From assembly GCF_017948675.1 (NCBI RefSeq), contig NZ_JAGFBU010000008.1, positions 1-64,000 of the forward strand: a DNA stretch of 64,000 nt, written 5' to 3'. The translations under genes and the position numbers were made by a program. The notes beneath the pieces were generated by a model. The model saw only the letters and a program-made list of their open reading frames with translations. It ran no database searches and was not told the DNA's origin. Origin of the DNA: Flavobacterium flabelliforme. Lineage in GTDB: Bacteria; Bacteroidota; Bacteroidia; Flavobacteriales; Flavobacteriaceae. Of the stretch, positions 55,346-64,000 are shown in pieces. How positions within the stretch are numbered: the first letter of the stretch is position 1; each line of letters starts with the position of its first letter.

Positions 55346-56419
55346 CTATTCTATTGTTTTTTCTATATAATCCGAATTCAAAAGATATAATGCACCCATA
55401 TATCTTATTTTAAAAGCTACAAGGTCTCCAATTTTATAGTTCTTTTTAGAATTAGAAATATCTATTACTAACATATCCGAACTCGCATCTACAATAGTAA
55501 TATCAGCGTCATCAGATTCTATATATTGGGGTTGCATATCTAATAATCCAATGTCTAAAATGGCTCGTAAAGAAGTTATTCCCAAATCTTCTACATCATT
55601 CATAGAAAAGGAATTTCCTGCTACGTTTTCGCCTAATTCTCCTGTTGGCGTATTGGGTTTTTCCGTAATTTCTATGATCTCTGCAAATAATTTGAAAACA
55701 TCATTATGCATTCCTTCAATTGTGTCACCAGTAAATAAATCTTTACCAAAAAAGAGTGCTTCTCCTATTCGGAAATGATTTACAGCCATCGGATTTGCAT
55801 TTTTAAGTATTAACGGAATGGCAACTGAAGTTCCACCAGAGACAAACGGAATGCTAATATCAAATTTAGCTTCAATTAATTGTTTGTATAAACTCAACTG
55901 AATTAGTTTGTCTTGTGTTGGCATAACTCCACTTAGGCAATTTAAATTAGTTCCAATTCCTGAAATTTCGATACTAGGCATCTTCAAAATTGTACCATAA
56001 AAAGCAATTAATTCTTCGCCCATAACGCCTTCACGCAAATCGCCCATCTCTATCATTATGATGATCTTGTGAATCTTATTTTGTCTCACAGCTTCATCAG
56101 AAAGTAATTGTATGGTGTATATTTCAGTATTAAAACTAATGTCTGCATAACGCACAATACTTTCTATGCTTCTCTTTGCGGGAGGTTTGATGTAAACCGT
56201 TTGAATTTCAGGATCAAGTGCTTTAATTTTTCTTAAATTGCTAACTCTAGAGTCATGGATCTCTCGTACTCCTAAAGCGATGATTTCCTTTAAGTAAATT
56301 TTATTACCACATAACAGTTTTGAAACGACACCCCATTCTATGTTTCTGGATTTAAAAGTGTTGTCAAGAAAAGCGTAGTTTTCTTCGAGTTTTTTTCTAT
56401 ATAATTTTATAAAGGCCAT
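55346..56419 (-). CDS. Alanine/ornithine racemase-family PLP enzyme
   Basis: 357 residues of the fold-III alanine racemase superfamily, ornithine-racemase/YhfX-like branch. K34 in WGVVSKLLCGN is the PLP lysine; MIEMGDLREG, SGIGTNLNCLSG, VSGGTSVAIP and FRIGEALFFG line the barrel. Members racemise ornithine or other basic or branched amino acids. It is the last gene of a four-gene operon; the alr stop overlaps its ATG by one base. Confidence 0.85.
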   Translation of the reverse strand: MAFIKLYRKKLEENYAFLDNTFKSRNIEWGVVSKLLCGNKIYLKEIIALGVREIHDSRVSNLRKIKALDPEIQTVYIKPPAKRSIESIVRYADISFNTEIYTIQLLSDEAVRQNKIHKIIIMIEMGDLREGVMGEELIAFYGTILKMPSIEISGIGTNLNCLSGVMPTQDKLIQLSLYKQLIEAKFDISIPFVSGGTSVAIPLILKNANPMAVNHFRIGEALFFGKDLFTGDTIEGMHNDVFKLFAEIIEITEKPNTPTGELGENVAGNSFSMNDVEDLGITSLRAILDIGLLDMQPQYIESDDADITIVDASSDMLVIDISNSKKNYKIGDLVAFKIRYMGALYLLNSDYIEKTIE

Positions 56420-57570
56420 TATTGTTTAATTTTTCGTGGGATTGCTGTTGAAATCCGTGTTAATAATTCATAGTTAAGTTGGTTGCTAAAATCACTGAAT
56501 GAAGCAACTGAGACTGCCAGTGTTTTTTGAGTGCCAATCAATACTACTTCATCTTCTTTTTTAGCAATATCAACATCGGTTACATCTACTGTCATCATAT
56601 TCATATTCACAGATCCTACAACAGTACACCGCTGTCCGTGTATAAGCACACGACCTTGATTACTTAAAGATCGACTATATCCGTGACAATAGCCAATGGG
56701 TACTACTGCAATTTTCATGTTTCGTTTGGCCATGAAGCTGGTTCCATATCCTATAAAATCACCTGTTTTTACATTTTTTACACTCATAATTTTACTTTTC
56801 CAACTGATTACTCGTTGCAAAGGATCAATTTTATTTTTTTTAGCTTGCAAATAGGTTACAAATACTTCTGGACTCGGCCACATACCGTATTGCATTATTC
56901 CAATTCTAACTAAATCCATTCTAGTTTGAGGAAACATAATTGAAGCAGCAGAACAAGCAGAATGTCTCATCTCTGGCTTTAAGTCATTTTTACAAAACAA
57001 CTCATATATCTCTTCAAATTTCTTAATTTGATTATCAACTCTGTAATAGTTAGCGACGCTTTCGGCACCAGCGTAGTGCGTACAAAGTCCTTTTAAATAA
57101 AGATGTTGTATTTCTTTTTTTACTATCGAAATTACTGCATTTAGATCTTTTTTATCAAAACCAGTACGATTCATTCCTGTTTCGACTTCAATATGTAATA
57201 TTGCTTTTTTATTGATTTTTTTTGAAATTTTTATTGCTTGATTGAGTCTGCTTTTATCAAAAACAAAGAATTCAACATTATTTTCAATAACCCATTGCAT
57301 GTCTTCATCATTCACTAAACCCATAACCATTACGGTAACCTTGTCTTCCAATACTTCTTTGACTGCTTTTGCTTCTTGCACATCAAAAACTGAAAAGTGA
57401 TTAATTCCACAGTTATAAGCCATACTTGTAAACTCTGCTATACCATGGCCATAAGCGTTTCCTTTTACCACAGAGGAAACGATTACTTTTTTACCAAAAG
57501 TGGTTTTTAAAAAATCGACGTTTTTTTGATACGCCGTTTCACTAAGTTCTATAATTGAATTAGTATGCAT
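56419..57570 (-). CDS. alr: Alanine racemase
   Basis: 383 residues, full two-domain Alr. K36 in SSVVKGNAYGHG binds PLP. Family blocks are EVETGMNRTGF, CTHYAGAES, RHSACSAASI, VRIGIMQYGMWPS and, in the beta domain, GDFIGYGTSF with the second catalytic Tyr. It interconverts L- and D-alanine for peptidoglycan. Because it stands in an operon with another racemase and an M20 enzyme, a specialised amino-acid role is also possible. Overlaps the M20 gene by 11 bases. Confidence 0.85.
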   Translation of the reverse strand: MHTNSIIELSETAYQKNVDFLKTTFGKKVIVSSVVKGNAYGHGIAEFTSMAYNCGINHFSVFDVQEAKAVKEVLEDKVTVMVMGLVNDEDMQWVIENNVEFFVFDKSRLNQAIKISKKINKKAILHIEVETGMNRTGFDKKDLNAVISIVKKEIQHLYLKGLCTHYAGAESVANYYRVDNQIKKFEEIYELFCKNDLKPEMRHSACSAASIMFPQTRMDLVRIGIMQYGMWPSPEVFVTYLQAKKNKIDPLQRVISWKSKIMSVKNVKTGDFIGYGTSFMAKRNMKIAVVPIGYCHGYSRSLSNQGRVLIHGQRCTVVGSVNMNMMTVDVTDVDIAKKEDEVVLIGTQKTLAVSVASFSDFSNQLNYELLTRISTAIPRKIKQ

Positions 57571-58702
57571 CAGTAATTTGTTTGCTTATTTGATGAAACA
57601 TATTGACTCCAGTTTGTATAATTTCATCTGGAAAATCATAATCAGGGTTGTGTAGGGCAGGAGTATTAATTCCAGATCCAATTCCAAACATGGCACCAGA
57701 ATAGTGTTCTGTGAACAAACCAAAATCTTCTCCCCATGTAAAAGGATATTCTTTTTCTAGTATGTCTAATGAATTGTATTTAGCAGCTCTTCTAATTAAT
57801 TCTACAGCCTCTATGTTATTTCTATTCGCCTTAAAACTTTGAGTCCATTTGACTTTACATTTTAAATTATTTTTTTTAGCAATTGATTTGGCTAAATTTT
57901 CTAAGGTAGTTTCAATGTTTGTCATTTCTAAATTACTGTCACTTCGTATTGTAAAATGAATTTCTCCAATACCTGCAGAAACGCCATATGCTTTTTTACC
58001 TAATTTACTATAAATTGGGGTAATCAAACAGTAATTGTTATTAGCAATGTCACTTTGAATTAAAGCATTAAATTCAGTAATAATAGTTGCAATAGCCATA
58101 GCTGGATTGTACCCTTTTTCAGGTTCACCTGCATGAGCTGTTTTTCCTTTTAACTTTATAATTATACTATTGACTGCGCAAGAGAATATATGATCTTTAA
58201 CGATGATTTGGTGCATTTTAAAACTTGGTAAATTATGAAGAGCAAAAGCATAATCTGGTTTTATATTTTGAAAACGATTATCTTCTACCACTTTTTTTGC
58301 ACCACTACCATCTTCTTCCGCTGGTTGAAATACTAGAATAACAGTTCCAAATTCAGGCTTTTCAGTATGTAATTTTTGAGCTAAACCACATAAAATTGCA
58401 CTATGGCCATCATGTCCGCATTTATGAGAAACTCCTTTATTTAAAGATTTATGTTCAAACACATTGGTTTCCTCTATGGGTAAAGCATCTAGTTCCGCTC
58501 TAAAAAGCACCGTTTTACCTTTTTTCTTACCATTATAGGTTGCAATAATGCCCGTTTTTCCAACTCCTGTAATAATCTCATCCGGAGGATACTTTTGTAA
58601 AAAAGAAACAATACGTTTGGCTGTATTAAATTCGTTTCCTGATACCTCTGGATTTTGATGTAGTTCTTTACGTAAAATTGTAAGTGCGCTTAAATTTTCC
58701 AT
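57560..58702 (-). CDS. M20 family amidohydrolase (N-acyl amino acid deacylase)
   Basis: 380 residues with the M20D layout: LRKELHQNPEVSGNEF opening, LFRAELDALPIEE, SHKCGHDGHSAILCGLA (metal ligands Cys, His, His) and VFQPAEEDGSGAKK (catalytic Glu), then the inserted dimerisation domain and the final HNPDYDFPDE His. It hydrolyses N-acyl amino acids or peptides. It lies 6 bases behind the GNAT gene; an acetyltransferase followed by a deacylase and two racemases suggests an N-acetylated intermediate. Confidence 0.87.
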   Translation of the reverse strand: MENLSALTILRKELHQNPEVSGNEFNTAKRIVSFLQKYPPDEIITGVGKTGIIATYNGKKKGKTVLFRAELDALPIEETNVFEHKSLNKGVSHKCGHDGHSAILCGLAQKLHTEKPEFGTVILVFQPAEEDGSGAKKVVEDNRFQNIKPDYAFALHNLPSFKMHQIIVKDHIFSCAVNSIIIKLKGKTAHAGEPEKGYNPAMAIATIITEFNALIQSDIANNNYCLITPIYSKLGKKAYGVSAGIGEIHFTIRSDSNLEMTNIETTLENLAKSIAKKNNLKCKVKWTQSFKANRNNIEAVELIRRAAKYNSLDILEKEYPFTWGEDFGLFTEHYSGAMFGIGSGINTPALHNPDYDFPDEIIQTGVNMFHQISKQITDAY

Positions 58703-58708
58703 TTTGAT

Positions 58709-59143
58709 TTATTTAATCAATCTCATTTCTAGGTATTTATTAGTAAATCCTAAACTTTCGTATAATTTTTTAGCGGGATTATCAGGTTCTACATGAAGAG
58801 CAATATTCCCTTCAGCAATAGATATGGCTTTTTGTATTAATTGCTTTCCGTATCCTTTTCCACGCTGTGAATTATCTACAGCGATATAAACTAAAATATT
58901 TTCAGGAATAAAATCCTTCATTCCAGTATTGTTTAGGATCACAACACCTACAATTTTTTGATCATCAATTCCAACCACAATATTTCCCCCTTTATTAGGG
59001 TTCATTACATAATCTAAACATTTTGTAATATCCTCAATAGTATCTCCGTACTGTTCTAAATGGGTGCATAGAAACTGAGCAATGGTTTTATTCGAATAGA
59101 TTGTATTTTCTCCAGTGGTATTATTAATTTGCTTGAATTCCAT
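58709..59143 (-). CDS. GNAT family N-acetyltransferase
   Basis: 144 residues with one GNAT domain: NIVVGIDDQKIVGVVILNN strands, acetyl-CoA loop QRGKGYGKQLIQKAI (Q/RxxGxG/A) and the NPAKKLYESLGFTNK C-terminal motif. It transfers an acetyl group to a small amine or amino acid. First gene of the operon with the M20 enzyme and two racemases. Confidence 0.88.
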   Translation of the reverse strand: MEFKQINNTTGENTIYSNKTIAQFLCTHLEQYGDTIEDITKCLDYVMNPNKGGNIVVGIDDQKIVGVVILNNTGMKDFIPENILVYIAVDNSQRGKGYGKQLIQKAISIAEGNIALHVEPDNPAKKLYESLGFTNKYLEMRLIK

Positions 59144-59812
59144 TTTATATAATTTAATATTAAATTATAAGCAATACTTATTTGCTGACTTTCAGTAAAT
59201 GAAAGCCATTTAGTAAAACTTAATTTTGATTATTTATTAGCCTGTAATTAGAATTTTTCTAAAGGCAAAAGATGCAGAAAATCTGCAAAAAATAGTTAAG
59301 ATTTATTCAGTGTTTTGTCTGAAAAATAAAATCTTAGTTTTGAGTTGAAAGTTTTAAAAAAGAACTTAAATAAACTACAAAACATAATTAGGTATTTCAC
59401 AAAGATAAGATAAAAATCCGCTTTATGAGCTATAAAATGGCTTTAGTGTGTTTTTCTGAATCTGAACAAATGTTTTATTTGTTTAATTTGATATAAAAAT
59501 TAAAAATTATTAAAGGTTTTAAAGTATTTATAGTTAGTTGTTTACGTGTTTTTTTATTGTTTTTAATTTGATAATGTTATTCATTTATGAAAAAATTAAT
59601 GAATTATTTCAATTTGGTAATAAAAATGGATATTTAGCTTAAAATTAGTCTTTAACCGAGTAGTGCTTTATTCTAAAACGAAGTCTTAATAAATTTGTAT
59701 AGTGCTTTTTTTGTGTGAAATTGTAATTCATAATTTTAAAAAATCTAAAGTGATCACAGAATATTGAAACAGTTTATTTATCTTTAAAAACTATTTAAAT
59801 TCAAAAAAATTT
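59144..59812. other. Divergent intergenic region before the CocE-type hydrolase
   Basis: 669 bases without a supported gene. TAAATTTG at 59690-59697 is a possible + strand -7 box with a leader of about 110 bases. Otherwise the stretch is AT-rich without repeats or hairpins that I can point to. Confidence 0.45.
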
Positions 59813-61660
59813 ATGAAAAAACTATTAACTATAAGCGTACTTTTTTTTAGTGTGTTTATTTTCGCTCAAAGTAATGCCAGCACGTATGTTGCTGATAATT
59901 ACACTAAAAAAGAAGTACACATCAAAATGCGTGATGGCGTAGAATTATTTACTGCAATATACTCGCCAAAAGACGTTACTAAAAAGTATCCAATTATTAT
60001 GCAAAGAACGCCTTATAATTCGGGTCCTTATGGCGAAGGTCAGCTAAAGAGAAGTATTTCTCCAAGCGAAACCATGATGAAAGAGGGCTACATTGTAGTA
60101 TATCAAGATGTTCGCGGAAGGTATATGAGTGATGGTTTATATGATAATATGCGCGCTTTTGTTCCCAATAAAAAAGGAAAAACGGCTATTGATGAAGCAT
60201 CAGATACGTATGACACCATCGATTGGTTGGTAAAAAATGTGTCTAACAATAACGGAAATGTTGGAACTTGGGGAATTTCATATCCAGGATTTTATGCTAC
60301 TTATTCATTGTTAAGTAATCACCCCGCTTTAAAAGCAGTTTCTCCACAAGCTTGTATTTCAGATTTCTTTTTTGATGATTTTCATCATAATGGTGCTTAT
60401 CTTTTGAGTTATTGGAAAGTAACGCCATTATTTGGTCCGCAAAAAACAAAGCGTACTGCAGATTCATGGTTTAAATTTCCTGAAATAGGAACTAATGATG
60501 ATTATCAGTTTTTTTTAGATGCGGGTCCATTATCTAATCTAGACAAATTTTATGGAAAAGATAACGAATTTTGGCAGCAATTAAAAGAGCATTCAAGTTA
60601 TGATGATTTCTGGCAAAAACGCGGTATTTTACAACATTTAAAAGATATAAAGCCAGCTGTAATGACTGTAGGAGGTTGGTTTGATGCAGAAGATTTGTAC
60701 GGACCATTAAATACTTATTCTACAATTGAAAAGAATAGTAAAAACTACAATACAATCGTTATGGGACCTTGGAGTCATGGTGATTGGGCTAGAAACTCTC
60801 CAAAACAAGTGATTGGTAATATTAATTTTGGAGATAGTATTTCTGGATTTTATCAGAAAAATATTGAAGCTAATTTCTTCCGTCACTTCTTAAAAAATAA
60901 TGGTAAAGGAGAAAACAAATTGCCTGAAGCTTATGTTTTTGATTCAGGTATAAAAGATTGGAAAACATTTGATGCTTGGCCTCCAAAAAATACAGTGAAA
61001 CAGGATTTCTTTTTGCAAGAAAATAAGTTGACAATTATGGCCAAAAGAAATATAGCTTTTGAAGAGTTTGTTAGTGATCCTAAAAAGCCAGTTCCTTACT
61101 CTGAGGATATCAAACAACAAGGCATGACACCAAGAAAATATATGACGGATGATCAACGTTTTGCTGCTAGACGACCGGATGTAGTGGTGTTTGAAACCGA
61201 AGTGCTAACTGATGATACTACTTTGGCTGGTGCCATTTTAGCGAAACTTCAAGTAGCTACGACAGGAACAGATGCAGATTGGATCGTTAAGGTAATTGAT
61301 GTTTTTCCTAATGATGAACCAGAAACAAAGGAAATTGCACCTTATTTAAAAATGAGTAATTACCATATGATGGTTAGAAGTGAAGTAATGAGAGGCCGAT
61401 TTAGAAATAGTTTTTCAAAACCGGAGCCTTTTGTAGCCAATGAGAAAACGGCAGTAAATATCAAATTACAAGATGTTTTTCATACTTTCAAAAAAGGGCA
61501 TAAAATACAGATTCAAATTCAAAGCACTTGGTTTCCTTTGATCGATTTGAATCCGCAGACTTTTGTTGATAATATTTTTTACGCTAAGCCAGAAGATTTC
61601 CAAAAGCAAACGCATAGAATTTATAATGATTCAAAAATTGAGTTTACTGTTTTAAAATAA
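59813..61660 (+). CDS. Exported CocE/NonD-family X-Pro dipeptidyl-peptidase-like hydrolase
   Basis: 615 residues with a signal peptide (LLTISVLFFSVFIFAQ). The alpha/beta-hydrolase half has YQDVRGRYMSDG, the nucleophile elbow GTWGISYPGFYAT with Ser, GGWFDAEDLYGP with Asp and GPWSHGDWARN with His. The C-terminal jelly-roll domain ends HKIQIQIQSTWFPLIDLN. It is of the class of alpha-amino-acid ester hydrolase and glutaryl-7-ACA acylase; in the periplasm it probably removes N-terminal dipeptides or esters. Confidence 0.9.
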   Translation: MKKLLTISVLFFSVFIFAQSNASTYVADNYTKKEVHIKMRDGVELFTAIYSPKDVTKKYPIIMQRTPYNSGPYGEGQLKRSISPSETMMKEGYIVVYQDVRGRYMSDGLYDNMRAFVPNKKGKTAIDEASDTYDTIDWLVKNVSNNNGNVGTWGISYPGFYATYSLLSNHPALKAVSPQACISDFFFDDFHHNGAYLLSYWKVTPLFGPQKTKRTADSWFKFPEIGTNDDYQFFLDAGPLSNLDKFYGKDNEFWQQLKEHSSYDDFWQKRGILQHLKDIKPAVMTVGGWFDAEDLYGPLNTYSTIEKNSKNYNTIVMGPWSHGDWARNSPKQVIGNINFGDSISGFYQKNIEANFFRHFLKNNGKGENKLPEAYVFDSGIKDWKTFDAWPPKNTVKQDFFLQENKLTIMAKRNIAFEEFVSDPKKPVPYSEDIKQQGMTPRKYMTDDQRFAARRPDVVVFETEVLTDDTTLAGAILAKLQVATTGTDADWIVKVIDVFPNDEPETKEIAPYLKMSNYHMMVRSEVMRGRFRNSFSKPEPFVANEKTAVNIKLQDVFHTFKKGHKIQIQIQSTWFPLIDLNPQTFVDNIFYAKPEDFQKQTHRIYNDSKIEFTVLK

Positions 61661-61681
61661 ATTTTAGTTGAGTTGAAATCA

Positions 61682-61723
61682 AAAAAAGCACCAATTGTAA
61701 AAGAGTACAATTGGTGCTTTTTT
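61682..61723. terminator. Bidirectional terminator between convergent genes
   Basis: The 18-base arms AAAAAAGCACCAATTGTA (61682-61699) and TACAATTGGTGCTTTTTT (61706-61723) are perfect complements. T and A tails make it work on both strands. Confidence 0.9.
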
Positions 61724-61740
61724 AATATTAGTTTGTAATT

Positions 61741-62118
61741 TTATTTTAAAGTGTGTTGACTTAATATTTTATAAACTTCATTAATATTATTTCCGCTTTT
61801 TCCGAACTGTTTGATAATTGGAGCATTATCATGATTTAACCAAATTTTCAGTTCGGCATCCATGTCTAATATTCCAGCACTTTCTTTTGAAAATTTCTTT
61901 ATACTCGAATACGGAATTGTCATGTATTCTACTTTAGTTCCAACTAATTGTTTCTCAGCAAGAATTAATCTTTTATTAGTAAAAATGAACATGTCTCTTA
62001 TAAGCTTGTAAGCCTTTTCTATTGCTTCACCATCTATTAAAAGTGGTTCAAATTCTTTAGCAACATTATCAATAGTAACCTCAGAAGCATTGCCCATTAT
62101 GGCATTAAATAGTCCCAT
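61741..62118 (-). CDS. Bacterial PH-domain protein
   Basis: 125 residues, cytosolic. One bPH_1 domain: long helix start IDNVAKEFEPLLIDGE, strands YKLIRDMFIFTNKRLILAEK, VEYMTIPYSSIKKFS and ELKIWLNHDNAP. The function of this small family is not known. It lies 9 bases behind the amidohydrolase-like gene and is probably co-transcribed with it. Confidence 0.85.
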   Translation of the reverse strand: MGLFNAIMGNASEVTIDNVAKEFEPLLIDGEAIEKAYKLIRDMFIFTNKRLILAEKQLVGTKVEYMTIPYSSIKKFSKESAGILDMDAELKIWLNHDNAPIIKQFGKSGNNINEVYKILSQHTLK

Positions 62119-62127
62119 TATTTTCGT

Positions 62128-63435
62128 TTATTTTTGATTGTATTTTTTTTTGTACCTGTCGTTCAACTTTGTTTGATGCGTTTCTAAACTAATCATTCTA
62201 CCTTGAATAAAGGCATTAGTCAATTTGTTAGTTCTCATATCTAATGCGTCTCCTTCAGAAATGAATAATGTTGCATCTTTTCCTTGCTCTAAGGTACCAC
62301 ATTGCGCATCAATTCCAAGTAATTTAGCCGTATTTGAAGTAATTAATTTTAATGCTTCCTCTTTATCAAGTCCATAAGCTGCGCAAGTTCCGGCTAAGAA
62401 AGGTAAGTTTCTTGTATTCATTCTTTCGTGAGATCCACTATTTTCTAAACCTACTACAACGCCTTTATCGGTCAATAATTTAGCAGCTTTATAAGGCAAA
62501 TCAATATCATCATCATCATTTTCTGGCATTTCATGTACTCGTCTAAGAAAAACACCTACATTGTTTTTTTGTAATAGCTCACCAACCTTGTAGGCTTCAT
62601 AACCTCCAACTATAACCATTTTTTTAATGCCGTTTTCTTTAGAAAATTGAACCGCATCTGTAATTTGCTTTTCATCATTTGCATTAATGAATAGTGTTTG
62701 ACTTCCGTCGAATAATCCTTTGGTAGCTTCAAGGACTAAATTTCTTTCTTTAGAACTAGCCCCTAAATACGCTTTAGCATCAGCCAGAAAAGAGGCTAAT
62801 TCAGCAATTTGCTTACTATAATCTTTATTTGCTTCAATCCCCCCAGGTTCAAACCAAGAGCCACTTCTTTTAAAAGTAGCAGGGAAATTCAAGTGAATCC
62901 CATCATTTTCTTTTATCAAAGCATCTTTCCAGTTCCAGGCATCCAATTGAACTATTGATGAGGTACCAGAAATTCTTCCTTCACGAGGTGTTATTTGTGC
63001 CATCAAAATGCCGTTTGGTCTTACTGTCTCTATTACTTTAGAATCTGCTGTATAAGCAATAATACTTCTAATGTGTGGCTTCATTTCACCAATTTCTCCT
63101 TCGTCATCAGATGATTTTACGGCATCAATTTCAACCAAACCTAATGTAGAATTTGGTGCGATAAATCCTGGATAAATGTGTTTTCCACCCGCATCAATTG
63201 TAATGTCGTAAGCATCTTTAGCTAAACGAATTAAGGTAGCATCGGCAACTAAGTTTATTTTTCCATCCACAAATCCTATAGCGCTATTTTCTATAACTTT
63301 GCCATTTCCTAAATGGGCTGTAGCATTCATAATCAAAACTGATTTTGATTGTGCTGCAGCAGGAGTTTGTTGCGCTTTTGTCAGTATTGATATGCTAAAT
63401 ACCAATAGTAAAAGATATATTTTTTTATTCATCAT
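62128..63435 (-). CDS. Amidohydrolase-superfamily protein that lacks the metal ligands
   Basis: 435 residues, exported (signal ending near ILTKAQ). The sequence follows the imidazolonepropionase/dihydroorotase-type fold: TAHLGNGKVIENSAIGFVDGKI, DAGGKHIYPGF and the closing GTLEQGKDATLFI barrel edge. Where active members have PGFxDxHxH it reads PGFIAPNSTLG (88-98), and where they have the last metal Asp (NSDD in its tandem neighbour) it has NSGS. It is thus probably catalytically dead, perhaps a partner of the neighbouring enzyme. A scaffold or regulatory role is inferred. Confidence 0.75.
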   Translation of the reverse strand: MMNKKIYLLLLVFSISILTKAQQTPAAAQSKSVLIMNATAHLGNGKVIENSAIGFVDGKINLVADATLIRLAKDAYDITIDAGGKHIYPGFIAPNSTLGLVEIDAVKSSDDEGEIGEMKPHIRSIIAYTADSKVIETVRPNGILMAQITPREGRISGTSSIVQLDAWNWKDALIKENDGIHLNFPATFKRSGSWFEPGGIEANKDYSKQIAELASFLADAKAYLGASSKERNLVLEATKGLFDGSQTLFINANDEKQITDAVQFSKENGIKKMVIVGGYEAYKVGELLQKNNVGVFLRRVHEMPENDDDDIDLPYKAAKLLTDKGVVVGLENSGSHERMNTRNLPFLAGTCAAYGLDKEEALKLITSNTAKLLGIDAQCGTLEQGKDATLFISEGDALDMRTNKLTNAFIQGRMISLETHQTKLNDRYKKKYNQK

Positions 63436-63536
63436 ATTTGTTTTTTATTATTGCTTCAATAATTTTAAAGCTTTAGTAAGATTTCAATTCAGTTGCATCT
63501 GGTGTAAAGAGAAAAACTAAAATTTTAATTCAGTAT

Positions 63537-64000
63537 TTACTCTTCCATAGTATCACAATGATAGGCTACTTTTTCTGTTTTTTTAGGTTGTTGAGTAGTC
63601 ATTCCTTTGTTCTTTTCTTGTAGCAACTGACCAATTAATTCGTTTCGTTCTTTTGCAATAGCAATTCTATTTTCTTCATCTTTCTTACTATCATAATAAA
63701 CAACACCTTCAATTAAGGTTTTTTCAGCTTTTGCATAAATAGATAGCGGATTATTATTCCATAATACAACATCGGCATCTTTACCTACTTTTATACTTCC
63801 TACTTTATTGTCGATGTGCAATAATTTTGCTGGATTTAATGTTACAAATTTCCAAGCATCTTCTTCAGAAATATTACCATATTTAACTGCTTTGGCAGCT
63901 TCTTGGTTCAACCTTCTTGACATCTCAGCATCGTCAGAGTTGTAAGCTACTACAATTCCAGCATTGTGCATTATAGGTCCGTTAAAAGGAATTGCATCGT
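63537..64000 (-). CDS. Amidohydrolase-superfamily enzyme (C-terminal part, runs off the window)
   Basis: The 3' end of a gene whose frame remains open to the right edge, so the start lies outside. The visible 154 residues contain AYNSDDAEMSRRLNQEAAKAV (metal-ligand Asp in the loop), the NPAKLLHID helix, VGSIKVGKDADVVLWNNNP barrel edge and a Lys/Gln tail. It keeps residues that the downstream paralogue has lost. The two form a tandem pair of exported amidohydrolase-like proteins. Confidence 0.8.
   Translation of the reverse strand, partial: DAIPFNGPIMHNAGIVVAYNSDDAEMSRRLNQEAAKAVKYGNISEEDAWKFVTLNPAKLLHIDNKVGSIKVGKDADVVLWNNNPLSIYAKAEKTLIEGVVYYDSKKDEENRIAIAKERNELIGQLLQEKNKGMTTQQPKKTEKVAYHCDTMEE

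Overview
The window reads as chromosomal DNA of an AT-rich member of the Flavobacteriaceae, most likely Flavobacterium or a close relative. The signs are promoter boxes of the Bacteroidetes type (TAnnTTTG), the near absence of Shine-Dalgarno sequences, a type IX secretion (T9SS) C-terminal sorting domain, SprB-type repeats, a TANFOR-like domain and a tmRNA whose encoded tag is GENNYALAA. The left edge is the tail of an rRNA operon (5S, tRNA-Phe, tRNA-Leu).

Layout. (1) 0.5-5.0 kb: divergent pair of a GT4 glycosyltransferase fused to a helical domain and a GH130 mannoside phosphorylase/hydrolase. (2) 5.2-12.4 kb: a TetR-controlled efflux operon (TetR, TolC-like, HlyD-like lipoprotein, cupin lipoprotein, two ABC ATPases, two ABC-2 permeases), with a palindromic operator at the promoter and a second copy of half of it inside the operon. 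(3) 12.7-16.0 kb: a small helical protein, a TlpA-like thioredoxin, a small membrane ORF without a canonical start codon, and GapN-type aldehyde dehydrogenase. (4) 16.0-21.2 kb: a sulfide/persulfide island: rhodanese, Crp/Fnr regulator, TauE-type exporter, metallo-beta-lactamase/rhodanese fusion, a thiopurine-methyltransferase-like protein carrying a heavy-metal-associated (HMA) tail, a small Cys-containing membrane protein and thioredoxin.

(5) 22.0-44.8 kb: the most unusual region, a 22.7 kb block of large exported proteins: a fibronectin-III protein, a 1744-residue SprB-repeat protein with a T9SS sorting domain, a 1659-residue TANFOR/FN3/metallopeptidase-like protein ending in a DNA/RNA non-specific nuclease toxin, and its presumed YezG-like immunity protein. 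A scar of REP-like hairpins and two broken REP-associated transposase genes follows. Then come a small exported protein, a PKD lipoprotein, an outer-membrane beta-barrel protein with a helical tail, and a 1565-residue exported protein of unknown function. I read this as a surface-displayed polymorphic toxin locus linked to T9SS; the nuclease/immunity pair is well supported, but the role of the other components is inference.

(6) 44.8-64 kb: a gene-poor stretch, tmRNA (ssrA), a beta-lactamase-family lipoprotein, a saccharopine/alanine dehydrogenase-family enzyme, a luciferase-like monooxygenase, pabB-tilS-dsbD, a four-gene operon of GNAT acetyltransferase, M20 amidohydrolase and two PLP racemases, a CocE-type X-Pro/ester hydrolase, a bacterial PH-domain protein, and two tandem amidohydrolase-family proteins. 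One of these two appears to have lost its metal ligands, and the other runs off the right edge.
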